Positions 1 through 10,622 of a stretch of 64,000 nt of DNA are shown in pieces. A program made the position numbers and the translations under genes. Origin of the DNA: Saussurea involucrata (lineage: Eukaryota > Streptophyta > Magnoliopsida > Asterales > Asteraceae). The stretch covers positions 248,918,422-248,982,421 of the forward strand of contig CM066321.1 in the NCBI GenBank assembly GCA_033807775.1, in the 5' to 3' direction. Position 1 is the stretch's first letter. Each line of letters starts with the position of its first letter. The notes beneath the pieces were generated by a model. It saw nothing but the letters and a program-made list of their open reading frames with translations, searched no databases and had not been told where the DNA came from.

Positions 1-383
1 TAATTAATATTGGGTAAGTAGCTGTTTTATGTAATTTTTATAAAAAGATTGATTTAAGGTAGCTAAATCCTCATTTATCTACGTAAATTTTTGATTTGAT
101 TATTTTAGATTTAAAATTTATATTTGGGTATATATAAACTATATATGTACTCTTCTTATTATTAATATTGTTATAATTAAATGTTAATTGTTTCAATCGG
201 CATTTATAAGACAACTTAAGCGGTTACGTGCGGTAACAGGATTTTCTAAGCGTGTTGTTGGAATTCTTAGGAAACTAAACCTTAGCCATCATATTTAAGT
301 CATAATAAGTTATTTCTACATGTTAAGACATGTATTATGCTATTTAGTTGCTAACCTGAGTGGTTTGGTTGACGGGTGTCACA
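1..383 (-). mobile_element. Element A (Ty3/gypsy) 3' LTR, cut by window edge
   Basis: On the minus strand the LTR begins TGTGACACCCG at position 383 and runs out of the window at 1. The start is fixed by a polypurine tract directly upstream and by the end of the pol frame. TGTGACACCC is a common LTR start among plant gypsy chromoviruses. The rest is AT-rich and non-coding. The LTR is incomplete, so its length and target duplication cannot be given. Confidence 0.75.
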
Positions 384-1680
384 GTCTCCCCTTGTTAGAA
401 GAATTTCGTCCTGAAATTCGTTGATTGCTATTTCCCGTCTGGTCCTTTGTAAATAGGTGAGGGTACTTACGCTTCATGTAATCTTCTCGTTCCCATGTAT
501 ACTCAGGTCCATGCCTCGAATTCCAACGAACTTTTAAGATCGGGATCTTACTACGTCTTGTTCGTTTGACTTCTTGATCGAGGATTTCAATTGGTTCCTC
601 TATGAAGTGTAATCGATCGTTGATCTGAATGTCTTCTAGGGGTATAACCACTGATTCATCAGTTAGGCACTTCTTAAGGTTTCATACATGGAACGTATTA
701 TGGATGGCACTTAGCTCTTGTGGCAATTTAAGTTTATATGCTACTGGACCAATCCGTTCAATTATTTCAAACGGGCCAATATATCTCGGACTCAACTTGC
801 CTCTTTTTCCGAAGCGTACTAATCCTTTCCAAGGCGATACTTTTAGAAGCACTTTATCACCCACTTGGAATTCTAATGGCTTCCTGCGGTTATTAGCATA
901 ACTCTTCTGACGATCTCTTGCGGCCTTAAGTCTATCCTTGATAACTGAGATCTTGTCAGTAGTCAATTGTCTGTCGCCGATTTCTAACCAGCTAAGTGGG
1001 GATCTACACTTGCGTCCATATAAGGCTTCATACGGTGCACACTGAATGCTGGTATGATAGTTGTTGTTGTAGGAGAACTCAACTAATGGTAGGTGAGTAT
1101 CCCAACTTCCACCAAAATCTATCACCCATGCACGCAACATATCCTCTAGCGTCTGTATGGTTCTTTCTGACTGACCGTCCGTTTGAGGATGGTAGGAAGT
1201 GCTCAAATCCAAACGCGTACCCAACGCTTTCTGGAGTGATCGCCAAAACCGTGACGTAAAACGACTATCTCTATCCGAGATGATGGAAATAGGCACTCCA
1301 TGACGCGTAACGATTTCATTGATGTAAATTTGTGCAAGCTTTTCCATCTTGAAGTCTTCCCGAATAGGAAGGAAATGCGCAGATTTCGTAAGTCAGTCCA
1401 CTATAACCCATATTGCGTCGTGCCCTTTCCTAGTCCTGGGTAGCTTAGTTACGAAATCCATAGCTATTTGTTCCCATTTCCATTGGGGAATCTTGGGTTG
1501 TTGTAACAGACCTGATGGCTTTTGATATACAGCTTTGACCTTTGAGCAAGTTAAACATTTTCCTACGTACAAGGCGATATCTTTCTTCATTCCTGGACAC
1601 CAACAATATTCCCTTAAGTCCTTGTACATCTTATCTGCTCCTGGATGGATTGAATACCTAGACTTGTGGGCTTCCTCCAA
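379..1680 (-). pseudogene. Element A pol, integrase and chromodomain part
   Basis: This is the C-terminal half of a Ty3/gypsy polyprotein. The zinc-binding HHCC region (HPGADKMY...CLTCSKVK) is followed by the catalytic core with D in WEQIAMDFV, D in IISDRDSRF and E in PQTDGQSERTIQ. A C-terminal chromodomain-like segment (ILKVRWNSRHGPEYTWERE) marks a plant chromovirus, probably of the Tekay/Del type. Two in-frame stops break it: TGA at 1393-1395, where the family has Arg (CGA to TGA, as expected from cytosine deamination), and TGA at 682-684, where Ser is usual. The frame is otherwise continuous to its end in the LTR. It is not functional. Confidence 0.88.
384..396 (-). other. Polypurine tract of element A
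   Basis: Minus strand reads AACAAGGGGAGAC immediately before the LTR start. It is the plus-strand DNA priming site. It also encodes the last residues of pol (NKGRL), and the stop codon lies inside the first five LTR bases. Confidence 0.8.
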
Positions 1681-3495
1681 ACTACTTCTCGTTCGTTGTT
1701 AACTTTTGGAATCCAAACTCTGTCCTTGAAATAACGTACTCCATCAACCTTAGTTTCAAATTTACTCTCTATACCATGAAGGGTCTCGTCCTTCAAGTTC
1801 TCTGCTTTCAATGCTTCTTCTTGAGATTCAAGAATTTGTGTCTTTAGACACGTCTGAACGAACGCACCCATTGCTCGCACCCTTGACGATTTCACCCTTT
1901 CCTTCCTGCTTAGTGCGTCAGCTACCACATTAGCCTTTCCTGGGTGATACTTTATTTCACAATCATAGTCTCTAAGCAGTTCAACCCATCTTCTTTGCCT
2001 CATATTAAGCATTTTCTGGTCAAGGATATGTTGAAGGCTTTTATGATCGGTGTAGATGGTGCATTTCGTGCCGTAAAGATAATGTCTCCAAATCTTGAGT
2101 GCGAACACTACGGATCCTAACTCTAGATCATGAGTAGTATAGTTCTTCTCATGACCTTTAAGTTGCCTCGAAGCATACGCAATGACCTTGTCCTTCTGCA
2201 TCAACACACACCCCAATCCTTGGTGTGATGCATCGCAGTAGACTACGAAATTTTCCGCGCCTTCTGGCAACGCCAGAATTGGTGCATTACACAACCTATG
2301 TTTAAGAGTTTGGAATGCTTCTTCTTGTTTCTCTCCCCAAATAAACTTCTTATCCTTTTGGGTTAATTTCGTTAGTGGTTGCGCAATTTTTGAGAAATTC
2401 GCAATGAATCGCCGATAATAGCCTGCTAAACCGAGAAATTGGCGAATCTCTGTCGGGATTTTCGGGGCTTCCCACTTCTTGATGGCCTCAATTTTTGCCG
2501 GATCTACATGAATTCCCTTCTCATTAATCACGTGGCCAAGAAATTGTACCTCTCGAATCCAAAATTCGCATTTGGAGAACTTTGCATACAATTTCTGGTC
2601 TCTGAGCAATTCTAGTATCAACTTTAGATGTCGCTCATGATCCTCCTTGCTTTGCGAGTAAATTAGTATATCATCTATGAACACGATCACGAACTCGTCC
2701 AATTACGGTCTACAGACCCTGTTTATTAAGTCCATGAAGACAGCTGGTGCGTTGGTTAGCCCGAAAGGCATAACCAGGAACTCGTAATGGCCGTAATGAG
2801 TCCTAAACGCCGTCTTGGGAACATCCTCTTCACGGACCCTCATTTGATGATATCCAGATCGAAGATCAATTTTTGAGAAGTAAGTAGCACCTTGGAGTTG
2901 GTCGAATAGGTCATCGATTCGGGGAAGAGGGCATCTATTCTTGATGGTTAACTTATTGAGTTCTCTATAATCGATGCACATCCGCAAGGATCCATCTTTC
3001 TTTTTAACGAAAAGAACTGGTGCACCCCATGGCAAAGAGCTAGGTCTTATAAGTCCTTTGTCAAGTAGCTCCTGGAGTTGTCCTGATAATTCCTGCATTT
3101 CCGATGGGGCCAAACGATAAGGTGATTTAGCCACAGGTGCAGCTCCAGGAACTAAGTCGATGTGGAATTCGAATTGTCTTGACGGGGGTAATCCTGGTAG
3201 CTCATCCGGAAACACCTCAGGAAAATCCCGCACCACAGGAAAATCTTGAATGCGTTTCTCTTCAATTTCCTTGACTATATGAGCCAAAAATGCGATGCAT
3301 TCCTTTTTCAAGTACTTCCGCATCTTCATACACGTCACTAACTTAAAGTTCTTTCCGGACTTCTCTCCGTGTACGACGAGTGTTTTACCCTCTGGTAGTT
3401 GAATTCGAATGATCTTTTCGGAACAACATATTTCAACTCGGTTTTTGGACAGCCAATCCATGCCCACGACTATGTCAAAGCTTCCAAGCTCACGA
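1681..3495 (-). pseudogene. Element A pol, protease end, RT and RNase H
   Basis: It starts within the end of the protease (GMDWLSKNRVEICC) and continues through a gypsy reverse transcriptase. RT motifs visible are YFSKIDLRSGYHQMRV, the PFGLTNAPAVFMDLINRV helix and the catalytic FIDDILIYS. RNase H follows (VVYCDASHQGLGCVL, YTDHKSLQHI). A TAA at 2703-2705 interrupts RT just before the FIDD motif, where Tyr is expected. A one-base frameshift near 1680 separates RNase H from the integrase finger. Gag and the protease DSG site are missing because the element stops at a junction with element B near 3495. Confidence 0.88.
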
Positions 3496-3510
3496 CTGTA
3501 GGTTCTTTCT
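3480..3510. other. Junction of element A and element B
   Basis: Minus-strand gypsy coding sequence (protease end) passes directly into the aORF of copia element B. No LTR of B, no polypurine tract and no target duplication lies between them. The break falls within about 15 bases of 3495. Both elements lost sequence here, so a deletion or illegitimate recombination is more likely than a clean insertion. Confidence 0.6.
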
Positions 3511-6500
3511 TTTTCTTTGCAGCAGGCCTTCTATGTTGAACTGGAGGAGAAGGAGGAGGAATATCCACAGCTGATGTAACCAAGCCGATCTGCTTGTTCA
3601 AATATTTCTCGACAAAGGATTTGTAGTTTGAACGTGATCGCTGAATGGCTATCCGCATCTCCAACCATTCAGATAAACTGAACTTGTCAATCCATGAGGT
3701 ATAGATGGTTTCCTTGTGACTATTCTCTCCGACAATCTGAATGTCAATGATAGGTATATCTTTTGTTGTATGACCCCTGATGTTGACTTTGTTTATTCTC
3801 GACACATGAAGTCGAAAGTGAAGTCTTTCTTTGCACCAAATCAAGGTAGATTCAGAGACCTTGGCTTTTTCTTCGCTGACCTTTTTGGCGTTCTTCCACA
3901 ATTGTTGTTGAAAAGAGATAGGAACCTTTTTCAAAGCAGGGTCCTTGACTGAACGTTGGACGAGTTCTAAGGCATATGCTTTGTCTTTTTCTTCAGCCTT
4001 CTTTCGTTCAGCCAAGAGTTTTTCAGCTTTGAAAGCCTCAACGATTTCCCTGTTTGATAGGATGTTGAGATGATGAGGAGCATTGCGCTGAGCCTCAAGC
4101 TTTTGAATCATGGTTGCTCTCTTCTTCAGTTCTTCTTCACTTGCCTTTTTAGGAACCAAGGAAGGTCTTTTCTTGTGCGAGAGCAGTTTTGCTTCCTGTT
4201 CAGGTTCATTAGTCTCAGCGAAGTCTAAGACTGGGATTATTTGAAATTCATCAGCACTTGGGGCTGGGATTATTGGTGATGTACTGATGTAGGAGGAGCT
4301 TCAACTTGACCCTCAAGCAGGGGAGAGGACTAGCTGAAACAAAACGATCACAGAAGTAAGATCATTTGGGAGACGAGATAGAGAAAGAGTGGGTTAAGTG
4401 TTTAGAGGTTTGATGGAGAGTAGAACTGAGGTTGAGAAGGGATAGAGGAGGGATGCAGAGTAAGGGAAAAGAGTATATGTTACCTGACAAACTGGCTTTC
4501 TAAGAATGATAGTCAGATTTGTCTTCAGCGGCAATGCCTTTGTTTTTGCCTTTATCGGCCGCAGTCGCTGGAGGCTTTGTTCTGGTCCCCTCCCTTTATT
4601 CTTTGAGAACTACCCCTTTTTGAGATGGGTTTTCTTGGGCTTGGGCTGGAAGACGAAGCCATCGAAGTCATCATCATCATCATCATCATTTTTGGGTAAT
4701 GATGAAGGTTCGTCCTCCTGAAGATCCAGGTCTTCATCGTCTTCTTCTTCTTCTTCCTTGGATTCAGCATCTTCATCCGAGTCAACAAGCACTGGAGAGT
4801 TTTCTTGTTCTTCCACATTCTCCCCCTCAGAATTTGTAGGGTCGGAGAATTCGGTTCCCTTAGGGTTTTCAACTCCCTGAGGTTTATCAGCATTTTCCTC
4901 CCCCTCAAAGTCATGGGGAAGGTCTTTTTGAGTCTTCTCCCCCTCTTCCACATGAAGGATGGGGGAGGTATCAGCAGTAACAGTAGCAACAATAGCAACA
5001 GTATCAGGTTCCTGTCTTCGTGGCCAGGGAAGTCTGAGTATTTTTCTACCGCTTCCAATCTGTCTTCTAGGCCGGATAGAGCACGGGTGAACTTTTCCAG
5101 TGTTTCCCGATCTACCTGAGTAAAGTGGGAAGGAGGAACTGTGGGAGCGTTCAGGCGCTCGAGGATCTGTTGTAGTAGTTTGTTGGATGAGCCAACCTTC
5201 AGGGTGAGGTTGTTCGTTTCTCCCTAGAGATTTCCAACCACTGTCTTCAGCGTTGTGACTTCGCTGGACAGGGTGTTGAAGTTGTTGGAGAGATCGGTGT
5301 TGGTGTTGTTGAGAGCGCTGAGTGTGAAGGAGTTAGTAGATAGAGCCTCATTAATAGAAGACAAGTTGCCTTCTACGTTTGACATTGCAGCATTGGAGGC
5401 TTTATCGGTCTCAACCTCAACCAATTTCTTTAAGGTCTCCCCAGCGTTTGTAATCGTTGTGGAGTTCTAGGAGATGGTGGGGGTGAGAGTTTCCACCTTA
5501 TTAGCAATATCCTTGAGGGAGTTGCTAATGGTGCCCAAATTAGGACATGTTACAGAGAAAAACTTATGAACAAAGGAAAGCTCAGAAGTTGGGGGTTCAG
5601 AGAGAGGAGTATTGTGTATACCTGGGGGCGGGTTAGAGAAGGTGTGGAAATCACGGTGACCAGTAAAATTCTCCATATCGTCTTCCATGTTTGGTTGACG
5701 CAGAGAGCCCTCAGGTCATTGATTTTGATCCATCATATGCTGAAGATCAGCAGCCGATGTGTCACTTAGGTGAAAGACACATGAGGTTGAGAATGGGGGT
5801 ATTAAGAAGTTTTGAGTGACCAAAGAAGATGAGGGAGGAACAAAGGTTGAGAAAAGGGTGTGGGTAGCAGATTTAGCGTTGGATCCGCTAAGGAAAATCT
5901 CTTCAGTACTTAGAGGTACTGAGAGTGGGGGGTCCTGATCCATGACTTCAGTGTCTTGAGGCACTGAAGTGGGAATGGAAGGGGTGGCTTCAATAGATGT
6001 GGCGGAGTGCACCACGAAACTATCCAGCATCTTCTGTAGAGAGACAGACGCAGAGTCTTCAGCCTGGGAAGGCTTGGTTTGCTCTTTAGAGGTCTTCTTG
6101 GTATTATGAATGCCAAGTGGGGATTCAGAATGTTTTCTCTTTCGAGAAGGAGTGGAGGTTGCAGCTTGAATACCAGTGGTTGGGACGACCGCTGCCGAGG
6201 AGGTAGCCGCAGAAGTAGAAGAAGTAGAGGGGCGGAGAAGAGGTAAGAGAGTAGAGAGACGTACCTCATTTGCGATCGGTTTGTAGTCGAGATTCTTAGG
6301 TCCAACCTGAGAAAGTCTCAGGTCTCCTCCTGTTGGATATCTTTCTTTCAGCCCATGCATGAATAGGGCGGTGATAAATCGCGGGTATGGAACATTCGCT
6401 GTCCTATTAGGGGCTTCGATGCGTTCCATCAGGTTTTCAAAGATTGGACGAGCCCAGTCCACGTGCATGCCTTTCATCAATGCACAACCCATTGCAGATT

Positions 6501-7136
6501 GCGTCTTCGAAGCCTGATCAGTGGACCCAGTTTTAGCTGTCATACAGCTGATGAGGTGAGCAAAGATGAAGTTCATCTCGCTGGGCATTTTGCTTTTCAG
6601 CACGGTGGTGATCTTCTTCTCAGGGAGGTCATCTCTCCCTGTGTTCCATTTGTAGTTCATCGCGTCCAAGAATGCGATAATTTCAGCTTTTCCTTCGTTG
6701 GAGTTTGGGTCAGGGAAAGGAACGAACTTGTTGTCCTTTGAGCTTGAAGGAAGGTTCAGGGCTTGGCGGATAACGGCAGGGGTGATTTTTGCTTCGCCAA
6801 AATCAGTTTCAAAGGCGATGGCATCAATCTGCTTCTTGGGATATTTGGGAGAGGGGATTTGGGTACGATGAGCCATGTACCAGAACTGCGCTAAAAGGTT
6901 TTTATGAGCAGGGGGCTTAATAGTCAGTGTTGTCGCCAGAGGACAGGTTTTGATGAAGTTCACTACATCATTTAAATGAGTGACCATCTTCTTTGGAGGA
7001 AATTCCAGCAGAGCAAAGGGGTTGTTACCATGGAATGTAATCTGGTCCATTGAGAGTTTCATCATTGGAGCCTTAGTAAGTTCAGCCTTGTCAGAAGTAG
7101 TAGGGGTGCAGTGTTTGTACTATCAATGGTTGCCAT
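3496..7136 (-). pseudogene. Element B aORF (additional 3' ORF, SIRE-type)
   Basis: This is a long ORF downstream of RNase H, in the position called env-like in SIRE elements. I see no signal peptide or membrane segment, so an envelope role is not supported. The likely start is the ATG at 7136-7134; a one-base loss near 7105 shifts the frame to the next ATG at 7065. The N-terminal ~230 residues form a helical domain resembling the aORF of elements I/J and the catalogued 'putative plant transposon protein' domain. Ser/Pro-rich, Asp/Glu-rich (about 4650-4950) and Lys/Glu coiled-coil (about 3900-4160) parts follow. In-frame stops occur after 5716 (TGA), near 5467 (TAG) and at 5224 (TAG), with a frameshift near 4980. 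The C terminus is lost at the junction with A. Confidence 0.7.
4334..4483 (-). other. Possible intron in element B aORF
   Basis: On the minus strand CAG|GTAACATA at 4483 and TTGTTTCAG at 4334 bound 150 bp of pyrimidine-rich, stop-containing sequence. Coding-like sequence (acidic and Lys-rich) lies on both sides. A TAG just upstream of the donor weakens the case. It could equally be decayed coding sequence. Confidence 0.3.
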
Positions 7137-8017
7137 TTCTGTTCAGAACACACAAAGATGAAGAAGATAAAGAAATTTTCTTAAGATGGAAAAAGAAATA
7201 CAAAACTAGTGAAATTTCTTGTTTTCCAGTTTCCTCTTAAGGAAAGGATTCTGGAAAAACATATGAAATGTTTCAAGTTTAAGATTTTGATTATAAACAC
7301 GAAGAACAACCTGTAACAGATTGTCGGATTAAAACCATGAAGAAGATGATTTTATTTTGGGAAAGTTCTTTTGTTTGATCTGTTAATAACAATAATAAGA
7401 TCAAAAACAAGTTTGTTAAAAAGAGATATTAACCTGTTTCGTGAATGGAGATGATGATAAACATGTTCTTGAGAGAATAAGCCAAATGCAACACCGATTT
7501 CTTGCTTTAGAGAGTAAGTTCGCGTAAAAGGTAAAAATATAAACTCGATGGGTTTATATAGTGAGAGTAGAGAGAGAAAAACTAAGAGCGGGAAAAGTTT
7601 TTCATGATGGCACGTGACACGTCCCTTAAATCTTATTGGACTTGAAAATGAAACGGGCGAGTGTGTCAGACGAAAAGGCATGCCATGGATTATCCAAAAG
7701 ATGACGTCACAAACGCTCTTTCATAATTTAAGGTGTCTCTGAGGATTTTTAGAAAAGCTCAAGGACATTTTGAAATTAGAGAAGCACTGAATAGAAATAT
7801 CAGTGAGATATTTTAGAGTTTCAAAAGAACCACTGAAAGGAAGAGATATTTAGGGATGTAATTTATTTTGAAATCTTGCATACTGAAGCGAACACCAGCG
7901 ATTAAGAGAGAGAACATACCATGATATCAGCAAATCAATTTTGTTCAGAGATTAAATGACTAATGAAGATGTAAAGGTTTATATTATCACTGATCAAATG
8001 CTTAACCGCTGAAGATT
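7137..8017 (-). promoter_or_regulatory. Element B spacer with promoter-like cluster before aORF
   Basis: This is non-coding sequence between RNase H and the aORF. In minus-strand order it contains TGACGTCA (7709-7702), CCAAT (7638-7634), a double ACGTG site including CACGTG (7623-7611) and a TATATAAA box (7560-7553), then about 420 bases to the aORF ATG. The order of ACGT elements, CCAAT and TATA is that of a plant promoter. Promoter activity is inferred, not shown. The longer leader here, compared with the aORFs of C, I and J, may include a leader intron or later sequence gain. Confidence 0.5.
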
Positions 8018-8572
8018 TTACTCTTCTAGGTTCAGCATTCCAAGCTCGCTGATGAGAAAGTTAAATCTTGTCTCATCAAGAGATTTGGTGAAAAGATCAG
8101 CTAACTGAAAGTCAGTGGGAATAAAATGAAGTTCTATATCACCATTCATCACATGATCTCTGATAAAATGATACCTGATCTCGATGTGTTTGGTGTTTGA
8201 GTGTAGCACTGGACTGTTTGCTATGGCGATGGCACTACTGCTGTCGCAGTAGATTGGAATTTTGGAGAGCTGAAGGTCATAGTCCAATAGTTGATTTCTC
8301 ATCCATAATACTTGAGAACAACAGCTTCCAGCGGCTACATACTCAGCTTCAGCGGTTGAGGTGTACACTGAGTTTTGCTTTTTACTTGTCCAACTCACCA
8401 GTTTTCCACCCAGGAGCTGACAGCCTCCTGTGGTGATTTTCCTATCCAATTTGCATCTTGCAAAATCACTGTCTGAATAGGCGATTAGATCAAACCCTGA
8501 GTCTTTGGGATACCAAAGACCTAGGTTAGGTGTACCCTTAAGGTATCGAAAAATACGCTTTACAGCGATCAA
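8018..8572 (-). pseudogene. Element B RNase H domain
   Basis: Copia-type RNase H at the end of pol. LIAYSDSDFARCKLDRK holds the first catalytic Asp, TSTAEAEYVAA the Glu, and IPIYCDSSSAIAIANSP the next Asp. The TKHIEIRYHFIRDHV and LADLFTKSLDETRF signatures follow. The frame is open to its stop at 8018 after GMLNLEE, so this domain is intact, but the joint to RT (8573-8780) is broken by several lesions. Confidence 0.88.
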
Positions 8573-9476
8573 ATGAGATTACTTAGGTTCAGATTGATAT
8601 CATACGTATAAACAAGTTGCTAGCTGTAAGATACAGAAGAGAGCCGATCATCCCACGGTACGCTGTGAGATTAACAGGTTTCTGAAGGATCTTTGTTAAG
8701 TGTTAGCGGCGGTGCCATTGGGGTTTTCATAGCTGGGCTTTGAGTTAAGTCAAACATTTTCAACATATCTTTAACATACTTACCTTGGTGAATGAAAGTG
8801 CCTTTTTTCATTCTGCTTGATTTGAAGACCAAGGAAATATGTCAGTTCACCCATCATACTCATTTTATATCCAGCTTTCATTCTTTCAGCGAAACAAGTA
8901 CATAAATCAGGGTTAGTAGAACCAAATATAATATCATCGACATATATTTGAACAAGAATGATATGACCTTTTACTTTCCTGAAAAATAGAGTTTTATCGA
9001 TTTTACCTCGCTCAAAAATTTCTATATGGAGATAAGTAGAGAGAGTGTCATACCATGCACGAGGAGCTTGCTTTAAGCCATATAGTGCCTTATCCAACTT
9101 ATATACATAACCTGGGATGCTTAGGATCAATGAATCCTGGAGGTTGTTCAACATATACTTCTTCATTCAGCCTTCCGTTGAGGAATCCTGATTTAACATC
9201 CATCTGATATACCTTGAAGTCTTTGTGAACAGCGTAAGCTAGGAATAGACGAATAGCTTCGAGTTTTGCCACTAGGGCAAAAGTTTCGTCGTAGTCTATG
9301 CCTTCCTCTTGTTTGTATCCCTGAGCAACAAGATGAGCCGTGTTGCGGGTTACAGATCCATGTTCATCCAACTTTTTTCGATAGACCCATTTAGTGCCTA
9401 TCACTGACTTGTCAGATGGTCTTGGAACAAGATTCCAAACTTTTTTTCTTTCAAATTCTGTCAGCTCTTCTTGCAT
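8573..9476 (-). pseudogene. Element B reverse transcriptase
   Basis: Copia RT in two frames. The first (9476-9099) has KVWNLVPRP, GTKWVYRKK, GIDYDETFALVAKLEAIR (family usually APVA) and VYQMDVKSGFLNG. The second (9166-8780) has LDKALYGLKQAPRAWYDTL and the catalytic YVDDIIFGS, intact. A frameshift near 9110-9160 and decay after 8780 inactivate it. It copies element RNA into DNA in cytoplasmic particles when functional. Confidence 0.88.
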
Positions 9477-10229
9477 AGCCCTGACCCAGTTTGTATCTCT
9501 GAGGGCATCATCTGTTTTTTTTGTTCAATTAGAGAAATAAAGTTAACAAATAAGCAAATGTTACCTGAACCTCGTCGAGTCTGAACACCAGCGTTTGGAT
9601 CACCAAGAATTTGATCAATGGGGTAAATTGTAGTCCCTCTCTGAGACGGAGCACGATTCGCTGGCTCGATTTGAACTTTTAGAGGAGCCGAAGAAGAGGC
9701 TTCAGCAACTTCAGGTATTTCAGGTAGAAGAGGAAGAGGTTCAGAAGTCATTTCATTCACTGATTGCTGAGAAGTAGATGGTATGTCTGAGGTAGATAGT
9801 TCAGAAGCAGGCATAGTGGTGAGAGGAACAGTTGAAACCCATGAAGATTCAGCTTCACTTGTCTGCATGCTTGGGATGATTATAGGATCATCATCAGCGG
9901 TAGGAGTATTATCTTGAGGGATAGAAACAGCTTCTGAATCACCAAGATGAGAAAACATCTATTGATTCAGTTCTTCAGTATCAGCAGAGGGTCTTGAGTT
10001 CGCTGAACGGGATTCATCAAAAGTGACGTGGATTATTTCTTCTACAGTTTGTCTTCTACGATTGAAGACTCTGAAGGCTTTGGAGACTGAAGAATATCCA
10101 AGAAATATTCCATCATCGGCCTTGGGATCAAACTTTCTTAGGGCATCCCTGTTGTTCAGTATGAAACACTGACATCCAAAGATGTGAAGAAAGCTAATTG
10201 AAGGCTTTCTCCCATGGAAACGTTCGTAG
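9461..10229 (-). pseudogene. Element B integrase C-terminus and linker to RT
   Basis: Immediately left of nested element D the integrase frame resumes at TAYERFHGRKPSISF and runs through FGCQCFILNNRDALRKFDPKADDG and VFNRRRQTVEE, the usual copia integrase C-terminal region. A stop at 9959 follows. The next frame (9958-9461) is a Ser/Thr/Pro-rich linker that ends in the ILGDPNAGVQTRR motif that normally precedes RT. A frameshift near 9520 separates the linker from RT. Confidence 0.82.
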
Positions 10230-10234
10230 GCTGT

Positions 10235-10609
10235 TGTAAGTTCCATAATTGAAGCAACAATCAACAATACTCCATAAAGATTGAATAGAAATAGGCATGA
10301 AGAACAATTTGTTGAATGATCTCTATTCATATGCTTTACAATACAATGGAGGGAGAATTGAAAGTATACGACTCTCTCAAAGTATACTGATCTCTCAAAT
10401 GACTCTCAAAATCTCAAATGATAAATGAAGCCCAAGACACTTATTTATAGTGTCCAAAATACAAGATATGGGCCCAAGCCTATTTAACTCCCATTAAACT
10501 CCCAAAGCCCAAAATACTTATAAAGCTAATAACAACACATTTGACTTTTGTTGACTTTACATGGACTTTATAAAACTTTCTATATAATTGGGGCTTTCTA
10601 GACCCAACA
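10235..10609 (-). repeat. Element D 3' LTR
   Basis: 375 bp; the minus strand starts TGTTGGGTCTAG and ends GAACTTACA. The TATA-like box on the minus strand is CTATAAATAA (10450-10441). It differs from the partner LTR at only 3 sites, which indicates a recent insertion. Confidence 0.93.
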
Positions 10610-10622
10610 ATCTCCCCCTAAA
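10610..10622 (-). other. Polypurine tract of element D
   Basis: Minus strand TTAGGGGGAGAT directly upstream of the 3' LTR. Confidence 0.85.

Noticed and set aside
4552..5058. Minus-strand ORF with a poly-Leu run that looks like a signal peptide
   Set aside because: The Leu run is a shifted reading of an acidic and Thr/Val-rich aORF segment; the correct frame is the Asp/Glu-rich one at 4610-4951.
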